A DNA stretch of 64,000 nucleotides, taken from contig CAJFCV020000003.1 in the NCBI GenBank assembly GCA_904066235.2, positions 12,400,001-12,464,000 on the forward strand, written 5' to 3'. Source of the stretch: Bursaphelenchus xylophilus (Eukaryota > Nematoda > Chromadorea > Rhabditida > Aphelenchoididae). Made by a program: the position numbers and the translations under genes. Below, piece after piece: positions 25,436 through 36,086 of this stretch; positions within the stretch are counted from its first letter, which is position 1, and every line of letters starts with the position of its first letter. The notes beneath the pieces are model-generated. The model was not told the origin of the DNA, made no database searches, and saw nothing but the letters and a program-made list of their open reading frames with translations.

Positions 25436-26028
25436 TTTTGAAATACACATCATGCCTCCGAAAACATACTTTGAAGCAAAGGTCACAACTTTTTTTTACA
25501 GTAGCCGTCTACTTCTGATGTTTTCTTCGTATTTCAGTCGTCATTTTTTAATATTAAAAGCATTTTTTCAATAAGGCTTGTCGACATTTGCAGCTTATAA
25601 TGAAATCCTTTGTTAGGCCTTAGCCAAAACACATTCCAAAAGAGTTTCAGCATTCCTCCCACAGCTCCAGATTACTCAATTTCCGCTCGTTTCTGTAATC
25701 CGTACAACTTTCTCATTGTTTCTGATAATCCGTCTGTAAACCGCTTCTATCTAGAGGAAATCGCGCTAATCTTCAATTTAATAATGTGTAAGACTATTAG
25801 TTATGTGGTTAAAAAATTTATGAATCATCGGCTTAATCGGCCGGGTCCGGAATTCCCTCTTTTTAGACGAGACTACATTCCTGAGCACAATCATACACAA
25901 TGTGTATGTGGAGGGATGAGAGGACGCTTATTGAAAATAAAGTGGGGAAAAAGTTCTTATGCAAAGAACAAGAAATTGGTCCACATTTTGTTGGCAAACT
26001 GGACAAAGGTTTCCAAGATGGGAGAGAC
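25436..26028. other. Intergenic, no gene seen
   Basis: A 154-codon open frame crosses into the following MITE and has no protein-like features. I do not call it a gene. Confidence 0.35.
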
Positions 26029-26164
26029 TATCAAGTCTGTCGGGACAATGATGAGCACTCTGTTGCAGAAGTGAAAAATAACTTGATCTTGCCGCGATAT
26101 CATTTTCTCGACAACGATCCGACTTTCGAGGCGACATTGTGCTCATTATTTTCCCGACGGACCG
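26029..26164. mobile_element. MITE, family A (diverged)
   Basis: TATCAAGTCTGTCGGGACAATGATGAGCAC at the left (split over two words) and GTGCTCATTATTTTCCCGACGGACCG at the right. It lies ~180 bp beyond the KChIP-like gene's stop. Confidence 0.8.
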
Positions 26165-26341
26165 GTAAAAGGACTGGCGATCTTGCAGGGGAAGTGTTTG
26201 AAATGCGACGCTTAGATTTCCTTCAATTTTTGCGCAAACGTCGGAGATGGGTTACATGTTAACCCCTGAAAATTTTACCTTGCGACAAGGAAATCGTTAA
26301 ATTTTATTTACAACAGCAAGCTCTTTATGTTTAGTAAGCAT

Positions 26342-29300
26342 TTATCCTCTTGGCGTCTCCACTTCTTCCACATCTTCCTCTTTCTCATTCATTGAGAAAA
26401 ACGAAGTTCCCTCGCCTTGGCTGGAACCCGGTGTTATCACCAGCTCTGGCGCATCATTGACGCTGAACTGTGAGGAATAGGGAGTGACAAAGTTCTCGGT
26501 GCTCATCCGAGAGTCGAGCGAGATCACTGAGTCCTCGTTGGAGGAGTTCCTCGGGGTGCAGGTGCTCTCCGACAATGAGGTATTCAGAATGTAGTCGAGG
26601 AATTGCTGGCGGGATATGAATTGGCTTTCGTTTTTGGTGATTCGCTAAAAAAAGCCACAGTTTGTAAATGGCGTCGTATTTTACTATAATTTTTCGCACC
26701 ACACACAAACTCATACTTGCCTCAAAAACCTCGCACATATGGCTGAATATTGCGGGTGCGTGGACCGGCCGTACATGATCACCGAGTAGCCCGTAGATTG
26801 ACTTCATAACTGACAGCAGTTGGATCCGTCCCACTCTGTCTTCCTTTTGCGAGTCATAGAAATTGAAGACCCATTCGGCACGGTCTTCAGCTGTTCCTCG
26901 AGTGAGAATTGAGTAGGTTATAGCGAGATCCTAAAGATGCGAAAAGGATGATTTATAATAGGGCTTTGGACATAAAAATTTGTGTCTAATTCGATGATAT
27001 TGTAGGTAAAATACGGGACAGAGACTACTTTATTCAGATTACCTCGAAGTCGACATTTCCATCATTGTTCAAGTCGAATGCACGATGCACAAAGCACGCG
27101 TATTCCTCCGACTTGCCTTTGGGGAAGATTTGCGCGTAGAATTGCTTTAATTGGTCGAGACTCAGAACTCCATTGGGGCAGAACTAAAAGCAAAATAAGT
27201 AGACTACAGTCGACTGCATGCTGTCACGATTCCGTGAAGAATTCCCAGAGATTAGCATGAACACGAATATTTTGATATAAATGTAATGGATCGACCGCTT
27301 TTCGGTCACTCGTTGGTGAGATAAACATATATTTGGAATTGTTGGAATTTCCGTTTGATCCAGTCCGGTCGTGTCGATACAAAGTGGAATCAATTTTGCG
27401 TGAGTCCGCAGTTTATTGATAGAGTTCTCTATTTGTGTCTCCGGGTTAGTAGGGGCAGCGGATACTAGGAGTAGAGGGCAAGTTAGGGGCCATCCTATAC
27501 CTCGACTTAGAACTAAGTCTTGACAATTCTAGGCCAAGAGTGCGTAGACTTTTTCGCGCGGACCGCGCCATGTAAAAAACTTATTTTACGCCGTATTATA
27601 ACATAAACCTTGCTTGCATGTAAATACCAAACCGTAATATGTCTATCGACAAAAGATCGCTGACTATTTTCCGACAGACTGATAGCAGAAACGACTTGCG
27701 AATTTGGAACTTACATCCTTGAAATGCCGATAAAGTTGTCGAAGTTCAGTTCGACTGAATTGTGTGTCGATGAGCAGTCTTTCCAGGTTGGCCGGTTTTG
27801 TCGTGTTTATACCGTAGAGTCGGGGGAATCCTGAAAAAAACTGAAGAGTTATTTGGCGACCTTTCTGCCAAAAAAAAAGTTCAAATGCATTGTGCGGAAG
27901 AGGAAAAATTATCCATGCACTTTATGAAAATACCAATATTCCATTTTTGAAGTTCACCCAAACTTCCAAAAAACCCCAATTTAGTTTGCAGCTCCAAAAA
28001 AAAGCGAAGTGCAGACCCATTTTTGCGAAAGATATTGCGGGAGTCTATTCCTCATTCTATTGTTATCTTTCATCCCTCAGCGAACGCAATGTTTCCGCCA
28101 CTTGGGAATTCCTAAATAGCCGCTGATGCTATGCGACGATACTTGCGAAGCGCGTTTGAAGCGGGCGGAATTTTGGAATTTTGATTGCGTCCAAATTTAT
28201 AGAGTTTCGGGGGCTTGGAATTCGGCGAAAATGAGATGACGAAAAAAAAAAACGATTTGCAAGTAAAAAAAATTAAAATTTTTGTGTCATGCTTTTCTTA
28301 AAACATACGTAGACTTTTTGTAGCAGAGCACTGCAGGATGAGCCAAGTCTTTCTCCTTAGATGGTCAACTCTTCCTCTCAAAATTCTTTTTTGTCAAGAT
28401 TAATATAAATTTCTTTATGTTTCAATCTACATATTAGGGTGAACCAAAAGTCTTTTCGTTTTTTTTATTAAAACTTTAAACATAATTTTACAACAAACGA
28501 ACACTAGTCAAGTTTCGAAGTAAAGGCCATTTGAATCTATGGCTTGAACCCATCTATCGGCAAGTTGTGCGATCCCGCTGCGGTACCGCTCCTTGTTCAT
28601 AGAGGCGAAAAACTCGCGGCACCCGTCTTCGACATCGTCCAGATCATTGAAGCTACGACCACGCAGAAAGTGCGCCATGGACCGGAAAAGGTGATAGTCG
28701 TATTGCGCAAGCTGCGAAATATACGCTGGGTGTGGAAGAAGTTCAATGGCGTCGAGAGTTTTGATCTTTTCCTTCGTTTGTTTGGCGGAGCGAGGTTTTG
28801 CGTTGTCTTGTTGTAGGGGTACGCGCATTCGATTGATCAAAGCGGGATATTTTTTGCCAAGCGCCGCATACATTCGATCGAGTGGAGCGTATTAGAGGTC
28901 TGCGTCGATAGTCCGACCATTTGGAACCAACTCGAAGTGAATTACGCCTTCAAAATTGTTTTTTAAGATGTCTTGCCCTCGAGGTCCGTGTCGCCGTCGT
29001 TGAATCGTTTGAACCAATCGCGCAGTACGATCTGAGACCACATTGTAGCCTTCAACTTCGCTTATCTTCTTTGCTGCTGCAGTTGCGTTAAAGCCATGTT
29101 TCCGGTAAGGACGTAAAAAAACACGAATTTCGGATTTTTCCATGTTTTTTCTACAGGTTAAAAGATTTTAAATAAAAGACCAATTAAAAGTTTTAATATA
29201 TATTATGATAAAGCAGTTCAAGACCTTTAAAAATATATATAATACATTCATCTAAAAGTTTTTATTTCGTACAAAAACAGACGGACAAAAAGATGCCTTA

Positions 29301-32300
29301 AAAAACGAAAAGACTTTTGGTTCACCCTAATACATCGACAGGACAATAACTCCAAAAGTAAGTTAAATTAACCCTCTTTCTATATATGCAATGATTTTTT
29401 GCATTACATAAGTTTATCCTTGCGCATTTAGCCATTGTTGTAGGTATACAAATTTAGCTGAATTCTGTTCGTTCTTGCGATTCCATGAACGAAATTTGAA
29501 AGTCTTCCCCGCAAAAGAACCGGCGTCGAGCCTTCTTGGTGCCAGAATTGTTTCAGCATGAAAGGACTTACAGTTTTTTTGTTGATTCGATTTTCGATAT
29601 TACACTAGGTACTTTTGTAAGTTTAAGGCGAGATTAGGTCACGTTTTACGTCATGTAAGGTCTAAATGGACAATAAAACTTTATTTTAGCATTCTTAACG
29701 TCGTAACATTTATTTCCCCCCTTTTATTGTCGTTTTTGATTTTTTTTCAGATTTTAGGTATGGAAAAACTTTGATGTATCCGCGGCCATAGATGCGTATT
29801 AATACTTCGCAAACCATATTTAAAAGATCTCTGGTCAATGTAAAAAATGTTTAGAACAGAATGAGAGGTATTTGAGACTTTTTTAGATCCACGTTGTACT
29901 TGATCACTTAGACCCTAAGACATCTCAAACCCTGGTTTGAAAGAATATTTATGTTGGGGACGGTTTAGTAATGGCTCAGCTTTGTAGTTTTCCGGGTTTA
30001 AACTTCAAAAACATTAGATTTTGCCTGCAACTTGATAAAAGTACCTAGTGTAATATCGAAAATCGAATCAACAAAAAAACTGTAAGTCCTTTCATGCTGA
30101 AACAATTCTGGCACCACGAAGGCTCGACGCCGGTTCTTTTGTGGGGAAGACTTTCAAATTCCGTTCATGGAATCGCAAGAACGAACAGAATTCAGCTAAA
30201 TTTGTATACCTACAACAATGGCTAAATGCGCAAGGATAAACTTATGTAATGCAAAAAATCATTGCATATATAGAAAGAGGGTTAATTTAACTTACTTTTG
30301 GAGTTATTGTTGTGTCGATGTATATAGATTGAAACATAATGAAATTTATATTAATCTTGACAAAAAAGAATTTTGAGAGGAAGAGTTGACCATCCAAGGA
30401 GAAAGACTTGGCTCATCCTGCAGTGCAGAGCTTTTCACACTGCACATTTGACCTGTTGCCCTGGGACCAATTTGACAACCCCAATCTCCCATACATTTAG
30501 TGCAAAATCGGCATAAAAATTGAATTTTTGCTCACTTCGGGTTCATTTTTATGCCGGGAACGGCATTCTGTACTTTTGGGACACAACCGGTCTCCGCGAC
30601 TTTTACAATTTTTTTCGAAGTTCGCTTGCTTTTTATCTCTATATCTCGCTAGCCGTTGGCGCTAGAAGGCTGAAATTTGGTACGGCAATAGAGCAAAAAG
30701 CTGGCTTTCAGAAAATATAAATATTGTAGGGAACACCGCAGCATAAACTTCCCGATGACAATTGAAAAAAATCATTTTTAAAACTTCTGCAACCCAGAAG
30801 TGCAGGTTGCATGATCGTATTGACAAATTTCTTTTTGCCTATGTGTGTCGAGTTCGATTCTCTACAAGATGGTCATGCATGGGAATTTCGAATTTTCAGG
30901 GTTCCCAGAGAGCGCCACACAACCCCACCCTAGAATAAAAATGACCCCCAAATCAGCAAAAATTCAATTTTTACGCAGATTTTGCACTAAATGTATGGGA
31001 GATTGGGGTTGTCAAATTGGTCCCTGTGCAATCCAAAAATCGCTGCGACCTAATCTTTTTTCAACTGCGGGCGCGAGTGAAATGGACGGTACAAGAGGGG
31101 TGTTTTTTGTGCACGACGCGAGACGCGACGAATGTCCATGCACTTTACGAAAATACTACTAATGTAGTATAGAGCTGTCGGGTAAACAACGGAAACTACT
31201 TGGGCAATTTGTTGAGACGAGAACGGAAAAAACTCCTAATAGGGTTTACAGAGGAAGTATTCCAAGTGCGACGGTCAGATTTTTATTAAATTTTGCGCAC
31301 ATTTTGTACATACGACATATATCAATATATATCATATACCAATGGCTAAGAACTGTAGCTCGCGCTTTACAGGGCCTTATAAAAAAGTGTTCTAAATTTG
31401 TCACAAATCTCACCAAACTCTGAGCTTTGAACTTGTCTTGTTTCCCCTTTAGCTAGAGTTCTAAGCAGGGAACGTGAGAGCATAAACTTTCGTTGACTAT
31501 GCGAGGACATTTCCGTAAGACAAAAAGTATCCTTTTTCCCAAAGTAAACGTGGGTCGGACATAAACAAACGTTGTAATTCTCAGGGCTCAGATTGGGAGT
31601 CAAATTGGTTTAGAACTTATTAGGCAAATTGTGTTCCAAAAATTACTAAACAAATGTTGTGAAAACAATTTTTTCGCTTTCAAGAATGTATATTATTGGT
31701 CTGTCGGGAAAATAATGGGCGCTGTGTCGAATCGAAAGTCGCATATTCGCCGAGAAAATGAGTTGTGTCGCGATAAAGTCAAATTTCTTTTCACTTCAGC
31801 GACGATATTGCGACATTGTGCTCATTATTTTCCCGACAGACTGACATAAAATTATCAATGAAATGATCAACGGTAGGACCTGCTATATGAAATGCTTCTG
31901 CTATAAATCGTATAAATTTTGAAGCTCAAGAAAGCAAATTGTCGGAAAAAATTTGAACACAAACATCAAAAAGATGAGTCGAACGTCCGCCCTCGGAAAA
32001 ACGGTCATAACCGACAGATGTCACTTTTTCGAAAAGGTCAAGTGAAAGGGCTTCAAGGAGAACGACTTAAACGAGTGTTGAAAAGTGGGACATTTTGAAT
32101 TGGGCCCGCTCATCCATCAGACAAATTCATTAAAATTGAAAAAGAACCCATTGTTCGAATGGGGCGGCTCCATGGAGAGGAAAAACATGAATAGAGAAAA
32201 CAATGAGAGACTAAAGTGTTCAAAAATTGATTACTTATGGATACTAACTCTTTCGTGTGGGGCAACGCGTTGCAACGTTCAAGAAAGGACCAAATTGGTC

Positions 32301-33148
32301 AAGGAATCGGTAAAAATAGAATTTTTCGGATGCTCCGTCAGTCTGTCGGGAAAATAATGAGCCTGCTGTCCCAGCCGCGTCGCTGAAGTGAAAAGCAATT
32401 TGATTTTATCGCGACACAATTCATTTTCTCGGTGACGATGCGATTTTCGATGCGACAGGGCGCTCATTATTTTTCCGACAGAGTGATATTTGTGACCGAA
32501 GACCAGCTTGAAGAATCTCCTCTCTATTTCTTTTTCGATTTTACATGCGACGCCTTTGTTGCCACAACCGAAATATATATGAGTCTGTCGGGAAAATAAT
32601 GTGGATTCATCAAGCCTTGGAATCGCCCATCATTGCTTTGCGACGGCTGGCAACGCCTGGCGATTTGCGACGAGGCGAAATCTTTATTTCTCTGTCGGGA
32701 AAATAATGAGCCTTCTGTCGCGTCCGAAATTGCATTGCCGCCGGGAAAATGAATTGTGTCGCGTTAAAATAAAGTTGCTTTTCAATTCGACGATGTAATC
32801 GGCAAAGAGGCATAGTGCTCATTATTTTCCCGACTGATATTTATAGGTCTATCGCGCGTGCAAAATTTATGGCGACACAGTTGAAAAATTGGCTTTTGAT
32901 CAGTTGCAGTCTGGCTTAAGAGATCCCGAGAAAATATCAGTCTGTCGGGAAAATAATGTGGATTCATCTTCGAATCGCCCATCGTCGCCTTGTGACGGCT
33001 AGCCGCGGTTGGAAATTTGATGCGCCACTTCGATGAGAATTTTTTTGGCAGCGACAACTCCACATTATTTTCCCAACAGACTGATACTTACATTACACTA
33101 TGAACAAAAATAAAACTTACCCGGGCATTCCAACGGATTCCGTGGCAT
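26342..33148 (-). CDS. KChIP/neuronal-calcium-sensor-like EF-hand protein, 265 aa
   Basis: Exons (minus) 33121-33148, 27715-27830, 27043-27183, 26721-26930 and 26342-26644 join in frame and give 265 residues. The alignment-level pattern is that of KChIP/NCS proteins: a degenerate EF1 (HFKDFCPNGVLSLDQL), a canonical EF2 loop D85-L-N-N-D-G-N-V-D-F-E-D96 with Asp at position 12 as in KChIPs, then SILTRGTAEDRAEWVFNFYD. EF3 (D121-SQKEDRVGRI-Q132) lacks the position-6 Gly and the position-12 Glu. EF4 (~166-185) has lost its acidic ligands. A ~90-residue Ser/Thr/Glu-rich tail follows. The likely role is a Ca-regulated modulator of Kv4-type channels or another neuronal target, but with reduced Ca binding. 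Intron 4 has a GC donor (GAG|GCAAGT). Exon 1 is only 28 bp and its link across 5.3 kb rests on phase. AATAAA (minus) is at 26303-26308. Confidence 0.85.
27641..27684. mobile_element. MITE fragment, family A
   Basis: Only CATCGACAAAAGATCGCTGAC-like interior and the right end TTTTCCGACAGACTGATAG remain, within intron 2 of the KChIP-like gene, ~30 bp from exon 2. Confidence 0.6.
28437..29327 (-). mobile_element. Mariner element, deleted, in a TA target
   Basis: TIRs of ~27 bp (GGGTGAACCAAAAGTCTTTT and its inverse) end at 28437 and 29327, each flanked by TA. The 891-bp length is shorter than an intact ~1.25-1.3 kb mariner. It interrupts the left arm of the surrounding palindromic element, so it inserted later. 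Confidence 0.95.
28508..29143 (-). pseudogene. Mariner transposase pseudogene
   Basis: The minus-strand reading gives MEKSEIRVFLRPY... (N-terminal helix-turn-helix start), then jumps directly to RRRHGPRGQDILKNNFEGV. It thus lacks the second half of the DNA-binding domain and the first catalytic Asp region. After NGRTIDADL an in-frame TAA (near 28893) interrupts the frame, which then continues YAPLDRMYAALGKK. The later catalytic region is recognisable as QQDNAKPRSA (second Asp) and QYDYHLFRSM (third Asp of the DD34D set). The end RWVQAIDSNGLYFET is normal. Internal deletion plus stop mean no active enzyme. Confidence 0.93.
30463..31024. mobile_element. 562-bp element with ~70-bp TIRs
   Basis: GGGACCAATTTGACAACCCC ... 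AATCTCCCATACATTTAGTG at the left returns inverted at 30955-31024 with few mismatches. The interior is unrelated to other repeats here and has no transposase. It lies ~30 bp from the large palindromic element, in the same intron. Confidence 0.85.
31246..31460. repeat. Fragment of repeat family E
   Basis: GGAAGTATTCCAAGTGCGAC (31253-31272) and CTCGCGCTTTACAG (31360-31373) match the left half of the fuller copy at 45815-46255. Confidence 0.55.
31699..31844. mobile_element. MITE, family A
   Basis: Complete copy with GGTCTGTCGGGAAAATAATG at the left and CATTATTTTCCCGACAGACTGA at the right, in intron 1 of the KChIP-like gene. Confidence 0.88.
32339..32489. mobile_element. MITE, family A (GAGC subtype)
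   Basis: Complete copy, opening CAGTCTGTCGGGAAAATAAT and closing ATTATTTTTCCGACAGAGTG; same intron. Confidence 0.88.
32581..32840. mobile_element. Two abutting MITEs, one truncated
   Basis: 32581-32690 is the left two-thirds of a GTGGATTC-subtype copy. At 32691 it is cut by a full GAGC-subtype copy (TCTGTCGGGAAAATAATGAG ... CATTATTTTCCCGAC, ending ~32840). This is a nested or head-to-tail insertion. Confidence 0.8.
32935..33086. mobile_element. MITE, family A (GTGGATTC subtype), near exon 1
   Basis: TATCAGTCTGTCGGGAAAAT at the left and CCACATTATTTTCCCAACAG at the right. It ends 35 bp from the splice donor of the 28-bp first exon of the KChIP-like gene. Confidence 0.88.
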
Positions 33149-33570
33149 CCTTTTCAAACTCCAGAGGTTAGGTGTAAGAATGCTTTCGGAAAAATATTTG
33201 TCACCCAAAAGCGGACTTGAATTTCACTGAATAATTTCTCACCATCCCCATTGTGGAATTAGCGGTCCGACGATTGTAAATAGATCGAAAGAAGATTTCC
33301 CGGCCTAAAATAGGATAAAGCCCCGAGTTTGAACTCCGTTTGCTGGCGAAATTCGGAATTCCAATGCCGCAGGGCTTGAATTTCATATTCAACGGGGGGT
33401 TTTGAAGAATAGAGCTGTTTATCTCCACAGCGACGTCAACACAGTGGAAAGGAAAGGGCTGAGCGTCTTGAGTGCGTTATAAAAAAGGATCTAATTTCAA
33501 GCATAAGTAGTTTGAAGTTTGTAGGCAACGAGCAGGAGGTCAATTTGCTTCGAACAGTTTTTATATCCTT
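33149..33570. other. 5' flank of the KChIP-like gene
   Basis: The sequence upstream of the chosen ATG is open for a short distance in frame but shows no recognisable protein. It should contain the promoter; no TATA is evident. Confidence 0.35.
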
Positions 33571-34180
33571 CTGTCGGGAAAATATTGTGGATTTGTCGCA
33601 ACAAAATTTTTCACTTGCCGTTGTCACGCACCAAATTTCCAGCCGCGTCAAGTCGCAGCGCGATTATAGGCAACGCTTGGCACGACGATTACACATTATT
33701 TTCCCAACAGCCTAAAATCAGTCTGTCGGGAAAATAATGAGCATATGTTGCATCAAAAATCGCATCGCCGCCGATAAATTGAATTGTGTCGCGACAAAAT
33801 CAAATTGCTTTTCACTTCAGCAACGCGATTGGCGCAGAGTGCTCATTATTTTCCCGGCAACTTAATATCAGTCTGTCGAGAAAATAATGTGCATTTGTTG
33901 CAGTAAAATCTCTCGCACTGCCGTTGCCACGGGCCAAATCCCCGGCCGAAACTGCCCGTCGCAAAGCGATGATGAGCGGTGCCAATGCGCGACGAATCCA
34001 CATTACATATTTTCTCGACAATATCAGTCTTTTGAGAAAATATAGATCACAATGTCGCTGCGCCGATCGCTTCGCTGAAATGAAAAGCAATTTGATATTG
34101 TCGCGACACAATTCATTTTCTCGGCGGCGATACGATTTCCTATGCGACAGAATTCACATTATTTTCCCGACAGAATGATA
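33571..34180. mobile_element. Block of four consecutive MITEs, family A
   Basis: Copies at 33571-33712, 33719-33866, 33866-34026 and 34022-34180 follow each other almost without spacer and alternate between the GTGGATTC and GAGCAC subtypes. The shared TATCAGTCTGTC ends suggest insertions into each other's termini. Confidence 0.85.
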
Positions 34181-35268
34181 GAACAGCATGACAATTGCTG
34201 GGGTGTCGCAGAGTCCGAATTTTGTTCCAAGAGGACTTCAAACTCTAAAATTTACTCATGATATCACCGGATATATGTACATGTTTATGTCTCTTTATCC
34301 GGTCGAACTTGTACTGAATTCCTAACAAATAAGTCTCCGGGTTTATTCCATTTAAGCCGTTTTAAGGCCGGCTCAATTAGCCATGCGAATTCGTAACGTC
34401 CCCGAACAATGCCGACAGAAGCCCTGGGGGTCTTATGACTTTCGGAACCACCGAACAGCTTTTGAAAACAAGTTTATCGACTCGGCGGATTAAGCGACGT
34501 GTTTTCGTTAGTAAAGAACGACTGAAAGTTCAATGCCTGATTAGTTGTAAAGTTCACAGCTTGAGGCTTATTTCTAATTGCTCAGAACTATAGTATTGGA
34601 AGGGCTTTCTGCGTTGTAACTATGCGAATAATAAGTCATGTTTTTAGCAGATTCATTACGTCTTTTAGAGAATAATATTTGGAAGAATACTGGGTTACGG
34701 TGGATGAGATAAAGTAGAATGTTTTCAATGTTCTGCTAATTGTATGGCTTGAGGATACGGATTATAAGGTCAGAGAAGCCCTATAGTTCCTCGCAGTGGA
34801 GGTTTTCTTTTGTTCCCGTAGTCCGGAATGCATAATACATACATAAGGCAATGTATGTACGTGTAGCTGTCGGACCTTTTGGACGAAAGAAGGTTTGATA
34901 AAGTACAGTTGTTAATGAAAATCCGATTTTCATTTTCAAAATCGCGACTCTCCAGTCTTGGCAGAAGAAATTTATATGCCATCATCACAGAGATATGACT
35001 GACATTCTGGACGTAATACATTTATATGCATAGTTTCTGTTTTGCGACCCTGCTGCCGGTATCTCTCTAATATTCCTTGGAAAAATTGTAGAGCGGTTGG
35101 CTTCCAGAACACTCACATAAGTTGCTTTTACATTTCCAAAATTTCATCTACTAGAGAGTTGCTTGAAATGAGACGCATAAAACCGCCTATTGTTGCACTT
35201 CATGAACCTCTCTCGTTTCTTGATCCTACCTATTTTGGGACGTAATCTGTACAACAAAACCTGTGTGT
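34181..35268. other. Intergenic, no gene seen
   Basis: Balanced AT composition, free of the main repeat families. The short ORFs have no splice or domain support. Confidence 0.35.
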
Positions 35269-35424
35269 CAGTCTGTCGGGGAAATAATGAGTACAATGAC
35301 GCTCCGCCGATCGCGTTGCTCAAGTAAAAAGCAATTTGATTTTGTTGCGACACAATTTATCTTCTCGGCGGCGATGCCATTTTCGATGTGACAGAGTGCT
35401 CTTGATTTTCCCAGCAGAATGATA
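35269..35424. mobile_element. MITE, family A
   Basis: CAGTCTGTCGGGGAAATAAT at the left and GATTTTCCCAGCAGAATGATA at the right (diverged right end). Confidence 0.82.
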
Positions 35425-36070
35425 ACATTGCGTGTACTTTCTCCCGGCATTACAAAACATTTCCTGTGAGCTTTAAGACACAATAATATCGAGGGCAAGT
35501 GGATACGTCTGATGAGTATTCGTGTTGGATATTTCTTGTTGCATGTTCCTACAATTGTAACCCTACCATACGTTTTGCGTCATGAGCAAATAACTGTCCT
35601 CTGTGTCGGAGATATGGCCATTGAGGATTACATTACTAGAATATTACATATGACATTTAGCAAAAAAAATGATATGGCGTTATTGAGGCTTCTAAGTGTT
35701 GTTATGGTGTTGCAATGTGTTACGAACTGGATTAAAGGTGAAACCAATACATAAGAGTTTGGTTTATCGAGGTTTTCGGCATATATATGTCTATATGTAT
35801 GTACATGTAAGCCGATCTCAGTCTCAGGAAGACCTTCTGTAACGTACAGTCATCGGCCATACAGATTACCGTATCTTGCTGAAGAAATTTCGATTCCTTT
35901 CAACGTTCATTTCAATCTCCACCCCACACACGCAATCAACAAGGATCTCATTCATTTAGGTACAAAAGAAAAATATTACAAACATATTCAACAAATATGC
36001 GAATCTACGACAAATAAATATTTATAAAGGTAGTATTAACAACGGGGGTTGGTTGGATGGACTTGTGTCT
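35425..36070. other. Intergenic, no gene supported
   Basis: An 80-codon frame at 35512-35754 has hydrophobic content but no recognisable family or splice borders. I leave it uncalled. Confidence 0.3.
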
Positions 36071-36086
36071 TTTATTACTCTCCCAT

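Larger units (their letters stand above)
28322..30431. mobile_element. Large palindromic element (~410-bp arms) split by a mariner
   Basis: The left arm is 28322-28434 plus 29330-~29640. The right arm is ~30020-30431, its inverse. Matching blocks include TGCAGGATGAGCCAAGTC, GTCAAGATTAATATAAATTT, TAGCCATTGTTGTAGGTATA and TTTCGATATTACACTAGGTA. The arms are ~95% alike by eye and enclose ~380 bp without an ORF. Without the nested mariner the element would be ~1.2 kb. It lies in intron 1 of the KChIP-like gene. A foldback or long-TIR DNA transposon relic is the best description. Confidence 0.85.

Noticed and set aside
25610..26074. 154-codon plus-strand ORF
   Set aside because: Random-looking composition, no splice sites, and its end runs into a MITE.
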